In this document: piece by piece, positions 55,647-63,797 of the stretch | Numbering within the stretch: position 1 is the stretch's first letter | Layout of the letters: each line of letters opens with the position of its first letter | DNA from: Bacteroidales bacterium | GTDB lineage: Bacteria > Bacteroidota > Bacteroidia > Bacteroidales > Muribaculaceae | DNA length: 64,000 nt | Assembly (NCBI GenBank): GCA_014800685.1 | Contig: JAAVFQ010000009.1 | Location: 51,352 to 115,351, forward strand | Direction: 5' to 3' | Program-made: the position numbers and the translations under genes | Notes under the pieces: model-generated | The model's input: the letters and a program-made list of their open reading frames with translations, nothing else | Databases searched by the model: none | What the model was told of the DNA's origin: nothing

Positions 55647-56690
55647 ATGGAATTCGGTTCCGATTTTCATATTATAGACAATCTGCCCAAAGGCACCTCT
55701 CTCTTAGAATTGCTGGCTACGGAAGCTAATCTGTATGCCGACGGCCGGCAGCCTATCGAGTGCATATTGCAGCATGAAAAGATTCAGCGTCTGTGGGTGC
55801 CCTCCTATCACTGCCACGACTCATTAGCCGGCTTGCATAGAAATGGATATGAATTAAATTATTACAATTTTACCCCCGGAGAGGATTTAGAGAAAGCCAT
55901 TTCAAGCATCCCCATAGAACAGGGGGATGCTGTCATGGTGATTAATCACTTCGGATTGAGCGGAAAGCCCGAAATTTCCGATAGGGATTTTATCTTAATC
56001 GAAGACCATTCCCATGACTTAATCAGCGATTGGGCCCGAACAAGTGATGCAGACTGGTGTTTCGCCTCATTAAGAAAGACTCTTCCTATCGCTGACGGAG
56101 GAATCCTATGGAGTCCACGTCGGAAGGCTCTCCCCGCCCCCCCTCAGGCCACTCTTCCCGCAACGGAAAATTCCGAACGGAGATATGAGGCCATGCGCCT
56201 TAAAGCCCGTTACCTCAAGGGCGGGAATGTGCAAAAAGAGGATTATCTGAAAATATTCCGCGAGACGGAAGAGCGCTTTGACTCGCTCCCTATATCTGCC
56301 ATTTCTCAAGCCAGCAAGGAGATTATATCAGCACTTGACATTCGTGGATGGTATCAGGCCAAGAAAGAAAATTGGGATATTCTCAGAAAGAGCATATCCT
56401 CCTCTAAACGTTGCAAGGTTATCGAAGCGCAAAATATCGGTGGGACTCCTTTTAGCCTGATTTTATTGTTTGACAATACAGAACTGCGCGATAGAGTTCG
56501 CGCCGCTCTGATTGAAAATAATGTCTTTCCCGCTATATTATGGTCTATTCCGGATAACGTAAATCGTCAGTCCGAGGATTTTGGGAGGAATATGCTTTCC
56601 ATTCATTGCGATGGCAGATATAATTCCGACCACATAAAACGTCTCGCAATGATCATAAACACCATACTCTCAAATGATACGAATAATTGA
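55647..56690 (+). CDS. PLP-transferase-fold protein, DegT-like, function unknown
   Basis: The 347-residue protein resembles very divergent DegT/DnrJ-type PLP enzymes. VMVINHFGLSGKPEI at about residues 93-107 and LIEDHSHDLIS near 113 match the Asp that holds the PLP ring. CFASLRKTLPIADGGILW near 137 supplies a candidate PLP lysine in SLRK. I could not assign a substrate. It overlaps the next gene by 17 bases and opens the coupled five-gene block. A role in making an amino acid or aminated sugar is plausible only from context. Confidence 0.6.
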   Translation: MEFGSDFHIIDNLPKGTSLLELLATEANLYADGRQPIECILQHEKIQRLWVPSYHCHDSLAGLHRNGYELNYYNFTPGEDLEKAISSIPIEQGDAVMVINHFGLSGKPEISDRDFILIEDHSHDLISDWARTSDADWCFASLRKTLPIADGGILWSPRRKALPAPPQATLPATENSERRYEAMRLKARYLKGGNVQKEDYLKIFRETEERFDSLPISAISQASKEIISALDIRGWYQAKKENWDILRKSISSSKRCKVIEAQNIGGTPFSLILLFDNTELRDRVRAALIENNVFPAILWSIPDNVNRQSEDFGRNMLSIHCDGRYNSDHIKRLAMIINTILSNDTNN

Positions 56691-57729
56691 CATAGACAAG
56701 CCTGAAGAATGGGATGAACTGGTGAGGCAACTGCCTAATCATGACGTCTACTATCTGAGCGGCTATGTAAAAGCGTTTGCCTGCCACGGCGATGGTCATC
56801 CTATTCTCTTATGGTGGGAATGCGATGATGTCAAAGGAGCATGTGTGCTTATGATAAGAGACATCGCTGACGACCCTCGGTTTGCCACGATGGAGAAGGG
56901 GAAAATCTTTGACGCAGTCACGCCCTATGGCTACGGAGGGTTCATTTTCAACGCCAACCCCGGAGCCCACCGGCTCAATCTACTTCGAAAAGAACTCCTT
57001 GAAGCTCTTTCGGATAAAAACGTAATCTCCGTCTTCTTCCGTTTTCATCCCGTGCTGGAAAACGCGCCTCTGTCAAGGGAACTCTGCGATGTCATAGACC
57101 TGGGTAAAACGATTTCTCTTGACCTTAGCGATGATGAGACGATATGGGCAAATCTCACAAGCAAAAATCGCAACATGATTCGCAAGGCGGAAAAATCGGG
57201 CGTTGAGATATTTCATGACAATGGATTTCAGTTATTGCTGAAATTCAAGGAGATATACGAAGAGACCATGAGGAATGACAATGCCGATGATTATTACTTT
57301 TTCGGAGAGGATTTCTACAAATCTCTGTCGGAGGATCTGAAAGATAATTATGAGATTTTCTATGCTGCTCTTGATGGCGAAATCATCTCAATGGCTATAT
57401 TTCTATTTGATAATGACCAACTCCATTATCACCTCTCCGGCTCTCTGAAAAATTACCGTAATCTCGCCCCCTCCAATCTTCTCTTATACAAAGTGGCATT
57501 GTGGGGACGCGGGAAGGGATATAAGTCTCTTCATCTCGGGGGCGGCGTCGGCTCTGGTGCCGATTCGCTTTATAAATTCAAGGCCGCCTTCAATCGCAAT
57601 TCTACAAATCAGTTCAGCATCGGGAAATTAATCGTAGATCAAACCGCATATAATGAACTTGTAGAGATCAGAAAACTATCTGAGGATTTCAACATCAATT
57701 CCACATTTTTCCCACTATACAGATCATGA
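56674..57729 (+). CDS. FemAB/GNAT-like aminoacyl or acyl transferase
   Basis: The 351-residue protein matches the peptidoglycan-bridge (FemAB-like) group with a double GNAT fold. PEEWDELVRQLPNHDVYYLSGYVKAF at the start (residues 10-35), LTSKNRNMIRKAEKSGVEI near 163 and LHYHLSGSLKNYRNLAPSNLL near 250 are the diagnostic blocks. The FemAB family joins amino acids or acyl groups to amines on cell-envelope precursors. Here it is coupled to an ATP-grasp ligase by an ATGA overlap, so it probably handles the product of this module. The precise acceptor is unknown. Confidence 0.78.
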   Translation: MIRIIDIDKPEEWDELVRQLPNHDVYYLSGYVKAFACHGDGHPILLWWECDDVKGACVLMIRDIADDPRFATMEKGKIFDAVTPYGYGGFIFNANPGAHRLNLLRKELLEALSDKNVISVFFRFHPVLENAPLSRELCDVIDLGKTISLDLSDDETIWANLTSKNRNMIRKAEKSGVEIFHDNGFQLLLKFKEIYEETMRNDNADDYYFFGEDFYKSLSEDLKDNYEIFYAALDGEIISMAIFLFDNDQLHYHLSGSLKNYRNLAPSNLLLYKVALWGRGKGYKSLHLGGGVGSGADSLYKFKAAFNRNSTNQFSIGKLIVDQTAYNELVEIRKLSEDFNINSTFFPLYRS

Positions 57730-59000
57730 CAAACCTCAAGAATAAACATCTTTTAATACTTGGTGGAGATGCTCTAAGCGCTGACATTGTGAATGCCGCG
57801 CGACAGATGGGCGTCATAACTACCGTTATCGACTGGCACCCCGTTGAGATTTCACCCGCCAAGCTATTGGCCGATAATCATTACGAAATAAGCATAAAGG
57901 ACTATGAGGCTGTCAACCGTCTGATTGCCGATAAGAAAATTGATGGTGTTATCACGGGATTTACCGATTCATATCTGGAACCTTACGCCGAGATTTGCTC
58001 ACAGAATAATTGGCCCTGCTATGCCTCTACCTTCCAGTTCAGAATCACGTTGGATAAAGATCTGTTCAAGAAGCTCTGCAGAGAAAATAATGTGCCCACC
58101 GTGCCTCAATTCAGCATTGATGACATTGTGGAGAACAAACGCCTCCCGGCTGATAAAATTCTTATTAAACCGGTAGACAGCAGTGGCTCCCGTGGCATCA
58201 ATCTTATCAGCGATTTCTCTGAATGGGAAGAAGCCCTCCGGCACTCTCTCTCATTTTCCCAAAAGAAAGAGGTGCTGGTAGAAAAATATATGGATGCCGA
58301 TGACGTCTCTATATGCTATACTATACGGAACGGGGTGATATCCCTGTCGGCCGTTTGCGATAGATTCATTCACAAAACCGAAAAATTCGGCTCCGTCACT
58401 TCAGGCCTTATTTACCCCTCTCGATTCACTCATCGGTATATTAAGGATGTAGATGAAAACGTGAAAAATATGTTCGCATCCTTAGGCCTGACCAATGGAG
58501 TATTATTCCTGCAAGCCTTCGTGGATGACGAAAGTTTCTATTTTTATGAAATGGGATATCGGCTCAGCGGTGGCCGTCACTATATATTTACTCAAGAGGA
58601 AAATAACGTCTCTGCCCTCAACGAGTTGATTTCATTCGCACTGACCGGTGAAATGTCAGCCGAAGCGGCTATTCATGACAATCCTCTTTTTTCCGCTTAC
58701 TACTGCCAGCTCAGCGTCCTTTGCAAGAGTGAAAAGGTAGCTGAAATAGTCGGAATCAACGAACTGCTACATACGCCCGGGGTCATAGACATTTCCACAC
58801 GCATAAAAGAAGGAGACACCGTGGGACAAGAGGGCACCACAAGCCAGATTGTGGCTCGCCTTCACCTTAAAGCCGACAGCATTAAGGCAATGGACTGTCT
58901 CATTGAAGATGTGAGGAGCAAACTCCATATCTATTCCGAGTCAGGAGAAGACCTTATCGACGACTTCTTCCACATACCAATGCATCTTTATGAAGAATAA
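57726..59000 (+). CDS. ATP-grasp carboxylate-amine ligase
   Basis: The 424-residue protein has a pre-ATP-grasp Rossmann part (HLLILGGDALSADIVNAARQM, residues 8-28) and an ATP-grasp domain at about 105-310. It shows KILIKPVDSSGSRGINLIS with the ATP-loop lysine, EVLVEKYMDADDVSICYTI, and FYFYEMGYRLSGGRHY, where Glu would bind magnesium. A beta-rich C-terminal domain follows. Such enzymes activate a carboxylate as acyl phosphate and couple it to an amine. Context suggests it ligates an amino acid or opine. It overlaps its neighbours by 4 and 11 bases. Confidence 0.85.
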   Translation: MTNLKNKHLLILGGDALSADIVNAARQMGVITTVIDWHPVEISPAKLLADNHYEISIKDYEAVNRLIADKKIDGVITGFTDSYLEPYAEICSQNNWPCYASTFQFRITLDKDLFKKLCRENNVPTVPQFSIDDIVENKRLPADKILIKPVDSSGSRGINLISDFSEWEEALRHSLSFSQKKEVLVEKYMDADDVSICYTIRNGVISLSAVCDRFIHKTEKFGSVTSGLIYPSRFTHRYIKDVDENVKNMFASLGLTNGVLFLQAFVDDESFYFYEMGYRLSGGRHYIFTQEENNVSALNELISFALTGEMSAEAAIHDNPLFSAYYCQLSVLCKSEKVAEIVGINELLHTPGVIDISTRIKEGDTVGQEGTTSQIVARLHLKADSIKAMDCLIEDVRSKLHIYSESGEDLIDDFFHIPMHLYEE

Positions 59001-60069
59001 AAAAGTAATTGCCGTTATTGGTGCCGGCAATGGTGGTCAGGCTTTCGCAGGACATCTCGCCGCAATGGGGCATTCCGTCAGGCTCTATGACAGAGACGTC
59101 TCCAAAATTGATGAGCTGAAGAATATCGGGAAGATCACTCTCTCCGGAGCGCTGAATCTGGAAGGCGAAGTGGATATGATATCCACTGACCTCGAAAAGA
59201 CCATAGATGGAGCCGATATAATAATGGTAGCCACCACGGCTACTGCGCATCGTGAGCTCGCCCTGCGCATGGCCCCTTTCCTTTCAGATGGCCAGATTGT
59301 TCTTCTGAACCCGGGACGCACATGCGGAGCAATCGAATTTAGCAACGCTCTGAAAGAAGCCGGACTCTCCAGGCGCATATATATCGGCGAAGCGCAGACT
59401 TTGATTTATGCCTGCCGTCTCATTCGCAACGGACATGTCAACGTTATCGGCGTCAAAGACATCGTGCTTTTGTCTGCTATCCCGGCCTCTGATACTGATT
59501 ATCTGTTAAAGTGCCTCTCCCCCATTTTCCCCTGCTTTCAGGGCGCAAAAAACGTTCTTCAGACAAGTTTCGAGAATGTAGGTGCAATGTTTCATCCCAC
59601 TGTCGTCCTATTCAACGAAGCCGCCATCGAGCGTGGAGAGTCCTTCTACTTCTATCGTGATATGACGGATGGCCTGGCAGGAATCATCGAGGAGGCTGAC
59701 AGAGAACGTCTGGCGGTGGCCGCTGCCTACGGCATATCTCCTATTTCAGCTTTTGACTGGGTAGCCCACGCATATAACGGAGTCGAGGGGAAAAACCTCT
59801 GCGAACGTATGCAGAACAATCCCGCATATTATGAAATTCTTGCTCCGGATTCTATCGACTGCAGGCAAATCACTGAAGACATCCCCACTGGAATAATACC
59901 CTTGGCTGAGCTTGGGAAAGCAGCCGGAATTAAAACCCCGCTTTTTGACTCTCTTATCACCATCTGCTCTGTGCTCCATAAAAAAGATTTCAGAAAAGAT
60001 GGACGCACCCTCGCTAATCTTGGTCTGGAAGGTCTGACTCCGGATGAGATATTAAAAAAAATACAATGA
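58990..60069 (+). CDS. NAD(P)-dependent opine (octopine/nopaline-type) dehydrogenase
   Basis: The 359-residue protein is a clear member of the octopine/nopaline dehydrogenase family. The N-terminal Rossmann loop VIGAGNGGQAFAGHLA is at residues 8-23. LLNPGRTCGAIEFSNAL near 100 and GEAQTLIYACR near 131 follow. The C-terminal domain contains NVGAMFHPTVVLFN near 197, where His is the expected catalytic residue. Known members reduce the imine formed from an amino acid and a 2-keto acid. In a polysaccharide locus the product could be a sugar-linked opine. It is coupled on both sides, to ATP-grasp and the B12 protein. Confidence 0.88.
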   Translation: MKNKKVIAVIGAGNGGQAFAGHLAAMGHSVRLYDRDVSKIDELKNIGKITLSGALNLEGEVDMISTDLEKTIDGADIIMVATTATAHRELALRMAPFLSDGQIVLLNPGRTCGAIEFSNALKEAGLSRRIYIGEAQTLIYACRLIRNGHVNVIGVKDIVLLSAIPASDTDYLLKCLSPIFPCFQGAKNVLQTSFENVGAMFHPTVVLFNEAAIERGESFYFYRDMTDGLAGIIEEADRERLAVAAAYGISPISAFDWVAHAYNGVEGKNLCERMQNNPAYYEILAPDSIDCRQITEDIPTGIIPLAELGKAAGIKTPLFDSLITICSVLHKKDFRKDGRTLANLGLEGLTPDEILKKIQ

Positions 60070-61922
60070 AAAAAGACCTGAATGTAGATACCGTCTTCGG
60101 CTTTATCAAGCCCGAGGTAGATGTGCATATTTTAGGCATGTCCACCATTGCAAACATCCTTCGAGATTGCGGATTTAAGGTAATATTCGCACCTGCCGAT
60201 GTGATGAAAGCTGTCGAGAATATATCTAAACTCAACAACGCCGGACTGGTCAATAAATGGATTTCTGACAATCACATAAACGTAATCTCATTCAGCTACC
60301 GTCTCGATCCGCAAGAAGGATGCAATTATTTTTGCAGCTTCTATCATCAGATATCCGAAAGCAAACTCCTCGCAAAAGATGGAGGAAGCATCTGCAAAGT
60401 CTCTTTTGCCGGATTGCCTGACACGTGCCATCTTATAAAAAATCAACTGGGAGATCAAATCATCTATTTCCCAGGCGATGAGACGCCCATTGAATCTCTT
60501 GAAAAGTTCGGCGTGCCGCCACAGCTTTATCCTAAAGCCTTTACCTTCATTCACGACTATGACCGCTCTCTCCTCGACTTTGCTGAAAAATTTATTGAGT
60601 CTGAAAAATATAATAACATCGGCATCCCGGACCATTACGGATATCCCGATTGCGGCACCCCGAAGGATTCTTTCCTGAAACGCCTCGACTACTGCCTTAA
60701 AAAGCAATCGCTCCCGATGATAAGGGTACACGCCGGTCCTTACTCCCCTAATCGGATCGAAGCTATAAAAGAGTATCAGAGCTGGGCTCGGCAGCTCGCC
60801 AGGACCAGACTCCTCGACGTACTCTCTATCGGCTCCTCTCAGCTCACTCAACAGCATTTCGGAGAAGACTGGGAGGGCCTGAAAAATGGTGGCGGTGTCC
60901 CCGTAAACTCCGAAATAGAATATAGAGAAATTGCGCAGGCCGCCAAACCCATGCTCGTGAGGACCTATGCAGGAACTAATAATGTCCCCTGGATGGCTCA
61001 GATGCATGAACGGACATTAAACATTTCATGGCACGCACTCTCTTTCTGGTGGTTTTGCCAGCTCGATGGACGTGGAGACAACACCGTCCTCGATAACCTC
61101 AAGGAACACATCGAAACCATAAAATACATTGCTTCCACCGGTAAGCCTCTGGAGCCTAACGTGCCTCACCATTTCTCTTTTCGTGGCGGAGATGACGTGA
61201 CCTACATAGTCTCTGCCTTCCTCGCAGCAAAAACTGCAAAGAAATATGGCATCAAGCATCTAATTCTCCAAAACATGCTCAACACTCCAAAATATACTTG
61301 GGGCGTCGAGGATATCGCCAAGGGAAGAGCGATGCTGAGATTAGTGAGAAAACTCGAAGATAACACATTTAAAGTCAGTCTGCAGACTCGCGCAGGACTG
61401 GATTATTTTTCCCCGGATCTGGAGAAAGCGAAAGTTCAGCTCGCGGCCATTACTGCAATGATGGATGACATTGAGCCGGAAAATCCTAACAGCCCTGAAA
61501 TTATCCACGTAGTCAGCTACTCGGAAGCCGTACGGCTTGCCACTCCACCCATAATTGAAGAGAGCATTAAAATCACTCTCGGCGCTCTCAAGGAGTATCG
61601 GCTGAGAAAATCTCTTAATCTCACCGTCAACACTATCGAGAATAAGGATATTAACGAGCGCTACTGCCATCTTTACGAAGAGGCGTCAGAGGCCATTGAC
61701 TTCCTTGAAAGAAACATCCCGGACCTCTATACACCGCAAGGACTGTTCAGAGTCTACGAAATGGGATTTCTCCCAACGCCTTTCATCTACGACCCGGACA
61801 AAAAATTCCCCGAAGCAACCAAATGGCACACAGCCATCGTAGATGGAGAAGTAAAGGTCGTCGATGAAAACGGCAAGAGCATAAATACACTCAAACGCTA
61901 TAAAAGTATCTTAGGACTATAA
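60066..61922 (+). CDS. Coenzyme B12-dependent mutase-like protein (glutamate/methylaspartate mutase type)
   Basis: The 618-residue protein seems to join both halves of a carbon-skeleton mutase in one chain. Residues about 8-150 form a B12-binding domain: DVHILG fits DxHxxG with Asp19, His21 and Gly24, and ISFSYRL and SFAGLP stand at the Ser and Gly positions. From about 200 to 525 a TIM-barrel half resembles the glutamate mutase E subunit, with GGGVPVNSEIEY, KPMLVRTYAGTNNVPW, GIKHLILQNML and HVVSYSEAVRLATPPIIEES. No CxxxCxxC is present, so it is not radical SAM. The true reaction is unknown; rearrangement of an amino acid is the best guess. Confidence 0.72.
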   Translation: MKKDLNVDTVFGFIKPEVDVHILGMSTIANILRDCGFKVIFAPADVMKAVENISKLNNAGLVNKWISDNHINVISFSYRLDPQEGCNYFCSFYHQISESKLLAKDGGSICKVSFAGLPDTCHLIKNQLGDQIIYFPGDETPIESLEKFGVPPQLYPKAFTFIHDYDRSLLDFAEKFIESEKYNNIGIPDHYGYPDCGTPKDSFLKRLDYCLKKQSLPMIRVHAGPYSPNRIEAIKEYQSWARQLARTRLLDVLSIGSSQLTQQHFGEDWEGLKNGGGVPVNSEIEYREIAQAAKPMLVRTYAGTNNVPWMAQMHERTLNISWHALSFWWFCQLDGRGDNTVLDNLKEHIETIKYIASTGKPLEPNVPHHFSFRGGDDVTYIVSAFLAAKTAKKYGIKHLILQNMLNTPKYTWGVEDIAKGRAMLRLVRKLEDNTFKVSLQTRAGLDYFSPDLEKAKVQLAAITAMMDDIEPENPNSPEIIHVVSYSEAVRLATPPIIEESIKITLGALKEYRLRKSLNLTVNTIENKDINERYCHLYEEASEAIDFLERNIPDLYTPQGLFRVYEMGFLPTPFIYDPDKKFPEATKWHTAIVDGEVKVVDENGKSINTLKRYKSILGL

Positions 61923-61936
61923 CCGTATTTACACCT

Positions 61937-63202
61937 ATGCGCGAAAGAATATACCTCTGCCTCGCTCACATGAGCGGCAAAGAAATGGACTATATAAAAG
62001 AGGCTTTCGACACCAACTGGGTCGTCCCGATGGGCCCTAACGTCAACGCCTTCGAAAAAGACCTTGAAAACTACGTTAACCAGCGCCAAGGAAAAGACCC
62101 TCTCCACAAAAAAGTCGTTTGCCTCAGCGCCGGCACCGCCGCCATCCATCTCGCTCTCATAGAATGTGGAGTGCAACCGGGCGACGAAGTCCTCGTTCAG
62201 TCATTTACATTCTGCGCCTCAAGCCATCCCATAACTTACCTCGGAGCAACTCCCGTCTTTATTGACTCCGAAAAAGACACATGGAATATGGACCCGGCTC
62301 TCCTCGAATTCGCCATCCGTGACCGAATCGAAAAGACAGGGAAAAAGCCAAAAGCTATCATTCCGGTGGCTCTCTATGGAATGCCCTACAAGATAGACAA
62401 AATCATGGAGATTGCACGCCGATATGACATCCCGGTAATAGAAGACGGTGCCGAAGGATTCGGCTCCACATTCAAGGGGCAGGCCCTCGGCACTTTCGGA
62501 GACTTCGGAGTGCTCTCCTTCAACGGAAACAAAATAATCACGACCTCCGGCGGAGGTGCCCTGATATGCCCCGATGAAAAAAAGGCCCGGAGAATACTAT
62601 GGTATGCCACTCAGGCACGTGAATCTTATCCGTACTACCAGCACGAAGCCATCGGTTATAACTATCGCATGAGCAATATATGCGCCGGAATCGGTCGCGG
62701 ACAGATGACCGTCCTTGACAGCCACATCGACCATCACAAACACGTGCAAGCACTCTACACCGAACTCCTCAAAGATGTCAAAGGGATAACCATGCATCAG
62801 AACCCCGCACCGGAATACGACTCTAACTTCTGGCTTTGCGCAGCCACCTTAGACCCGGACCAGAAAATCAAAGGACAGGAGAAAGCATACCGGGAAATAA
62901 TTACCGGAGCCGTAGGGGGGGCAGCCGGAGTCACGCACTCCGCCAAAACCGCAGTCACCGACTGCCAGCCCAATGCAAACGTCGAAGCACTTAGAATTGC
63001 TCTTGATGCCGCCAACGTAGAAGCCCGTCCCCTATGGAAGCCGATGCACAAGCAGCCCGTCTATCGCAACGCTCCCGCCTATACCAACGGCGTAAGTGAA
63101 AGCCTCTTCGCCGTCGGCATCTGTCTCCCCGCCGGTCCCTACGTCTCCGACGAAGACGTCCACTACATAGCAGACTGCATAAAGGCCTCCATCGAGAAAT
63201 AA
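61937..63202 (+). CDS. DegT/DnrJ/EryC1/StrS-family aminotransferase
   Basis: The 421-residue PLP enzyme shows LSAGTAAIHLALIECGVQPG near residue 63, SFTFCASSHPITYLGATPVF, VIEDGAEGFGSTFKGQ and GVLSFNGNKIITTSGGG, where Lys is the PLP lysine. The ending NVEALRIALDAANVEARPLWKPMH is typical of the PglE-like group that makes UDP-4-amino-4,6-dideoxy-GlcNAc in Bacteroidota. About 20 extra residues (AVGGAAGVTHSAKTAVTD) interrupt the region before it. It starts 14 bases after the B12 gene and ends the locus. Whether it serves the sugar or the amino-acid module is open. Confidence 0.88.
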   Translation: MRERIYLCLAHMSGKEMDYIKEAFDTNWVVPMGPNVNAFEKDLENYVNQRQGKDPLHKKVVCLSAGTAAIHLALIECGVQPGDEVLVQSFTFCASSHPITYLGATPVFIDSEKDTWNMDPALLEFAIRDRIEKTGKKPKAIIPVALYGMPYKIDKIMEIARRYDIPVIEDGAEGFGSTFKGQALGTFGDFGVLSFNGNKIITTSGGGALICPDEKKARRILWYATQARESYPYYQHEAIGYNYRMSNICAGIGRGQMTVLDSHIDHHKHVQALYTELLKDVKGITMHQNPAPEYDSNFWLCAATLDPDQKIKGQEKAYREIITGAVGGAAGVTHSAKTAVTDCQPNANVEALRIALDAANVEARPLWKPMHKQPVYRNAPAYTNGVSESLFAVGICLPAGPYVSDEDVHYIADCIKASIEK

Positions 63203-63264
63203 TCAGCCTTAAAAGGAGCAACAGGAAAAGAAGCAGCAGTACTCCACAAAAACACTCAACCATT

Positions 63265-63303
63265 AGAGGGAGCGTCAGAATTCAGCATTCAGACGCTCCC
63301 TCC
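63265..63303 (+). terminator. Hairpin ending the polysaccharide locus
   Basis: AGGGAGCGTC at 63267-63276 pairs exactly with GACGCTCCCT at 63292-63301. The loop side carries GAATTCAGCATTC, similar to the hairpins at 9432 and 23401. No T-run follows, so how it terminates is not certain. Confidence 0.6.
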
Positions 63304-63372
63304 CAACGTTTTAGGCGTATCGGCCAATGTGGCTGGTTCTTTTTAGTGGCAAGCTTGAGACACACTCATTGA

Positions 63373-63522
63373 AACAGTATCCTCGGAATCTCACCAAAAA
63401 CACGGCAAAACTACCGCGACCAACGCCACATCCCTCTCTCCCGGATTGGCCGCAACATCTATGTCAACCAAGCCGATATAGACAATTTCCTCCCTCGCCA
63501 TCGCATTGGCGAGCATAGATAA
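63373..63522 (+). pseudogene. Remnant of an excisionase-type helix-turn-helix gene
   Basis: From 63373 to the stop at 63520-63522 the frame reads ILGISPKTRQNYRDQ and then HIPLSRIGRNIYVNQADID. This is the second half of the helix-turn-helix proteins found on Bacteroidota mobile elements. A TGA at 63370-63372 blocks the frame just upstream, and no start codon precedes the conserved part. The 5' half is gone or out of frame. It lies between the locus end and a restriction-modification gene. Confidence 0.6.
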
Positions 63523-63587
63523 TCTTAAAATCTGAGAACTAACATGTTTAGCTCAATAACAATTGATTATCTTTTTCGGCATAACCG

Positions 63588-63618
63588 ATTGTCGCCTCAA
63601 AAAATCTTTGTAACTTTG
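63588..63618 (+). promoter_or_regulatory. Probable promoter of the restriction-modification gene
   Basis: ATTG at 63588-63591, 19 bases, then TAACTTTG at 63611-63618. It predicts a leader of about 170 nt. In the leader AACATCC and GGATGTT near 63735-63780 can pair and are followed by TTTT, so it may hold an attenuator. Confidence 0.5.
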
Positions 63619-63797
63619 TATTTAGGAATGTAACGTCTATCTGAAAATGACCAGCTAAAAATAAAAGTAACCGGCTTGTCGCTTTGCTTTGCCAAGACAT
63701 ACGGCGAGAGCCGAAAACTTCGAGAACATCCTTGTAGTCGTTACAGGCTTTGGTCAGCCTTCAGATGCTACTCGGATGTTTTTTATATTTAAGAATA

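Noticed and set aside
60066..61922. Radical SAM enzyme with B12 domain
   Set aside because: There is no CxxxCxxC cluster motif; the barrel half resembles glutamate mutase E.
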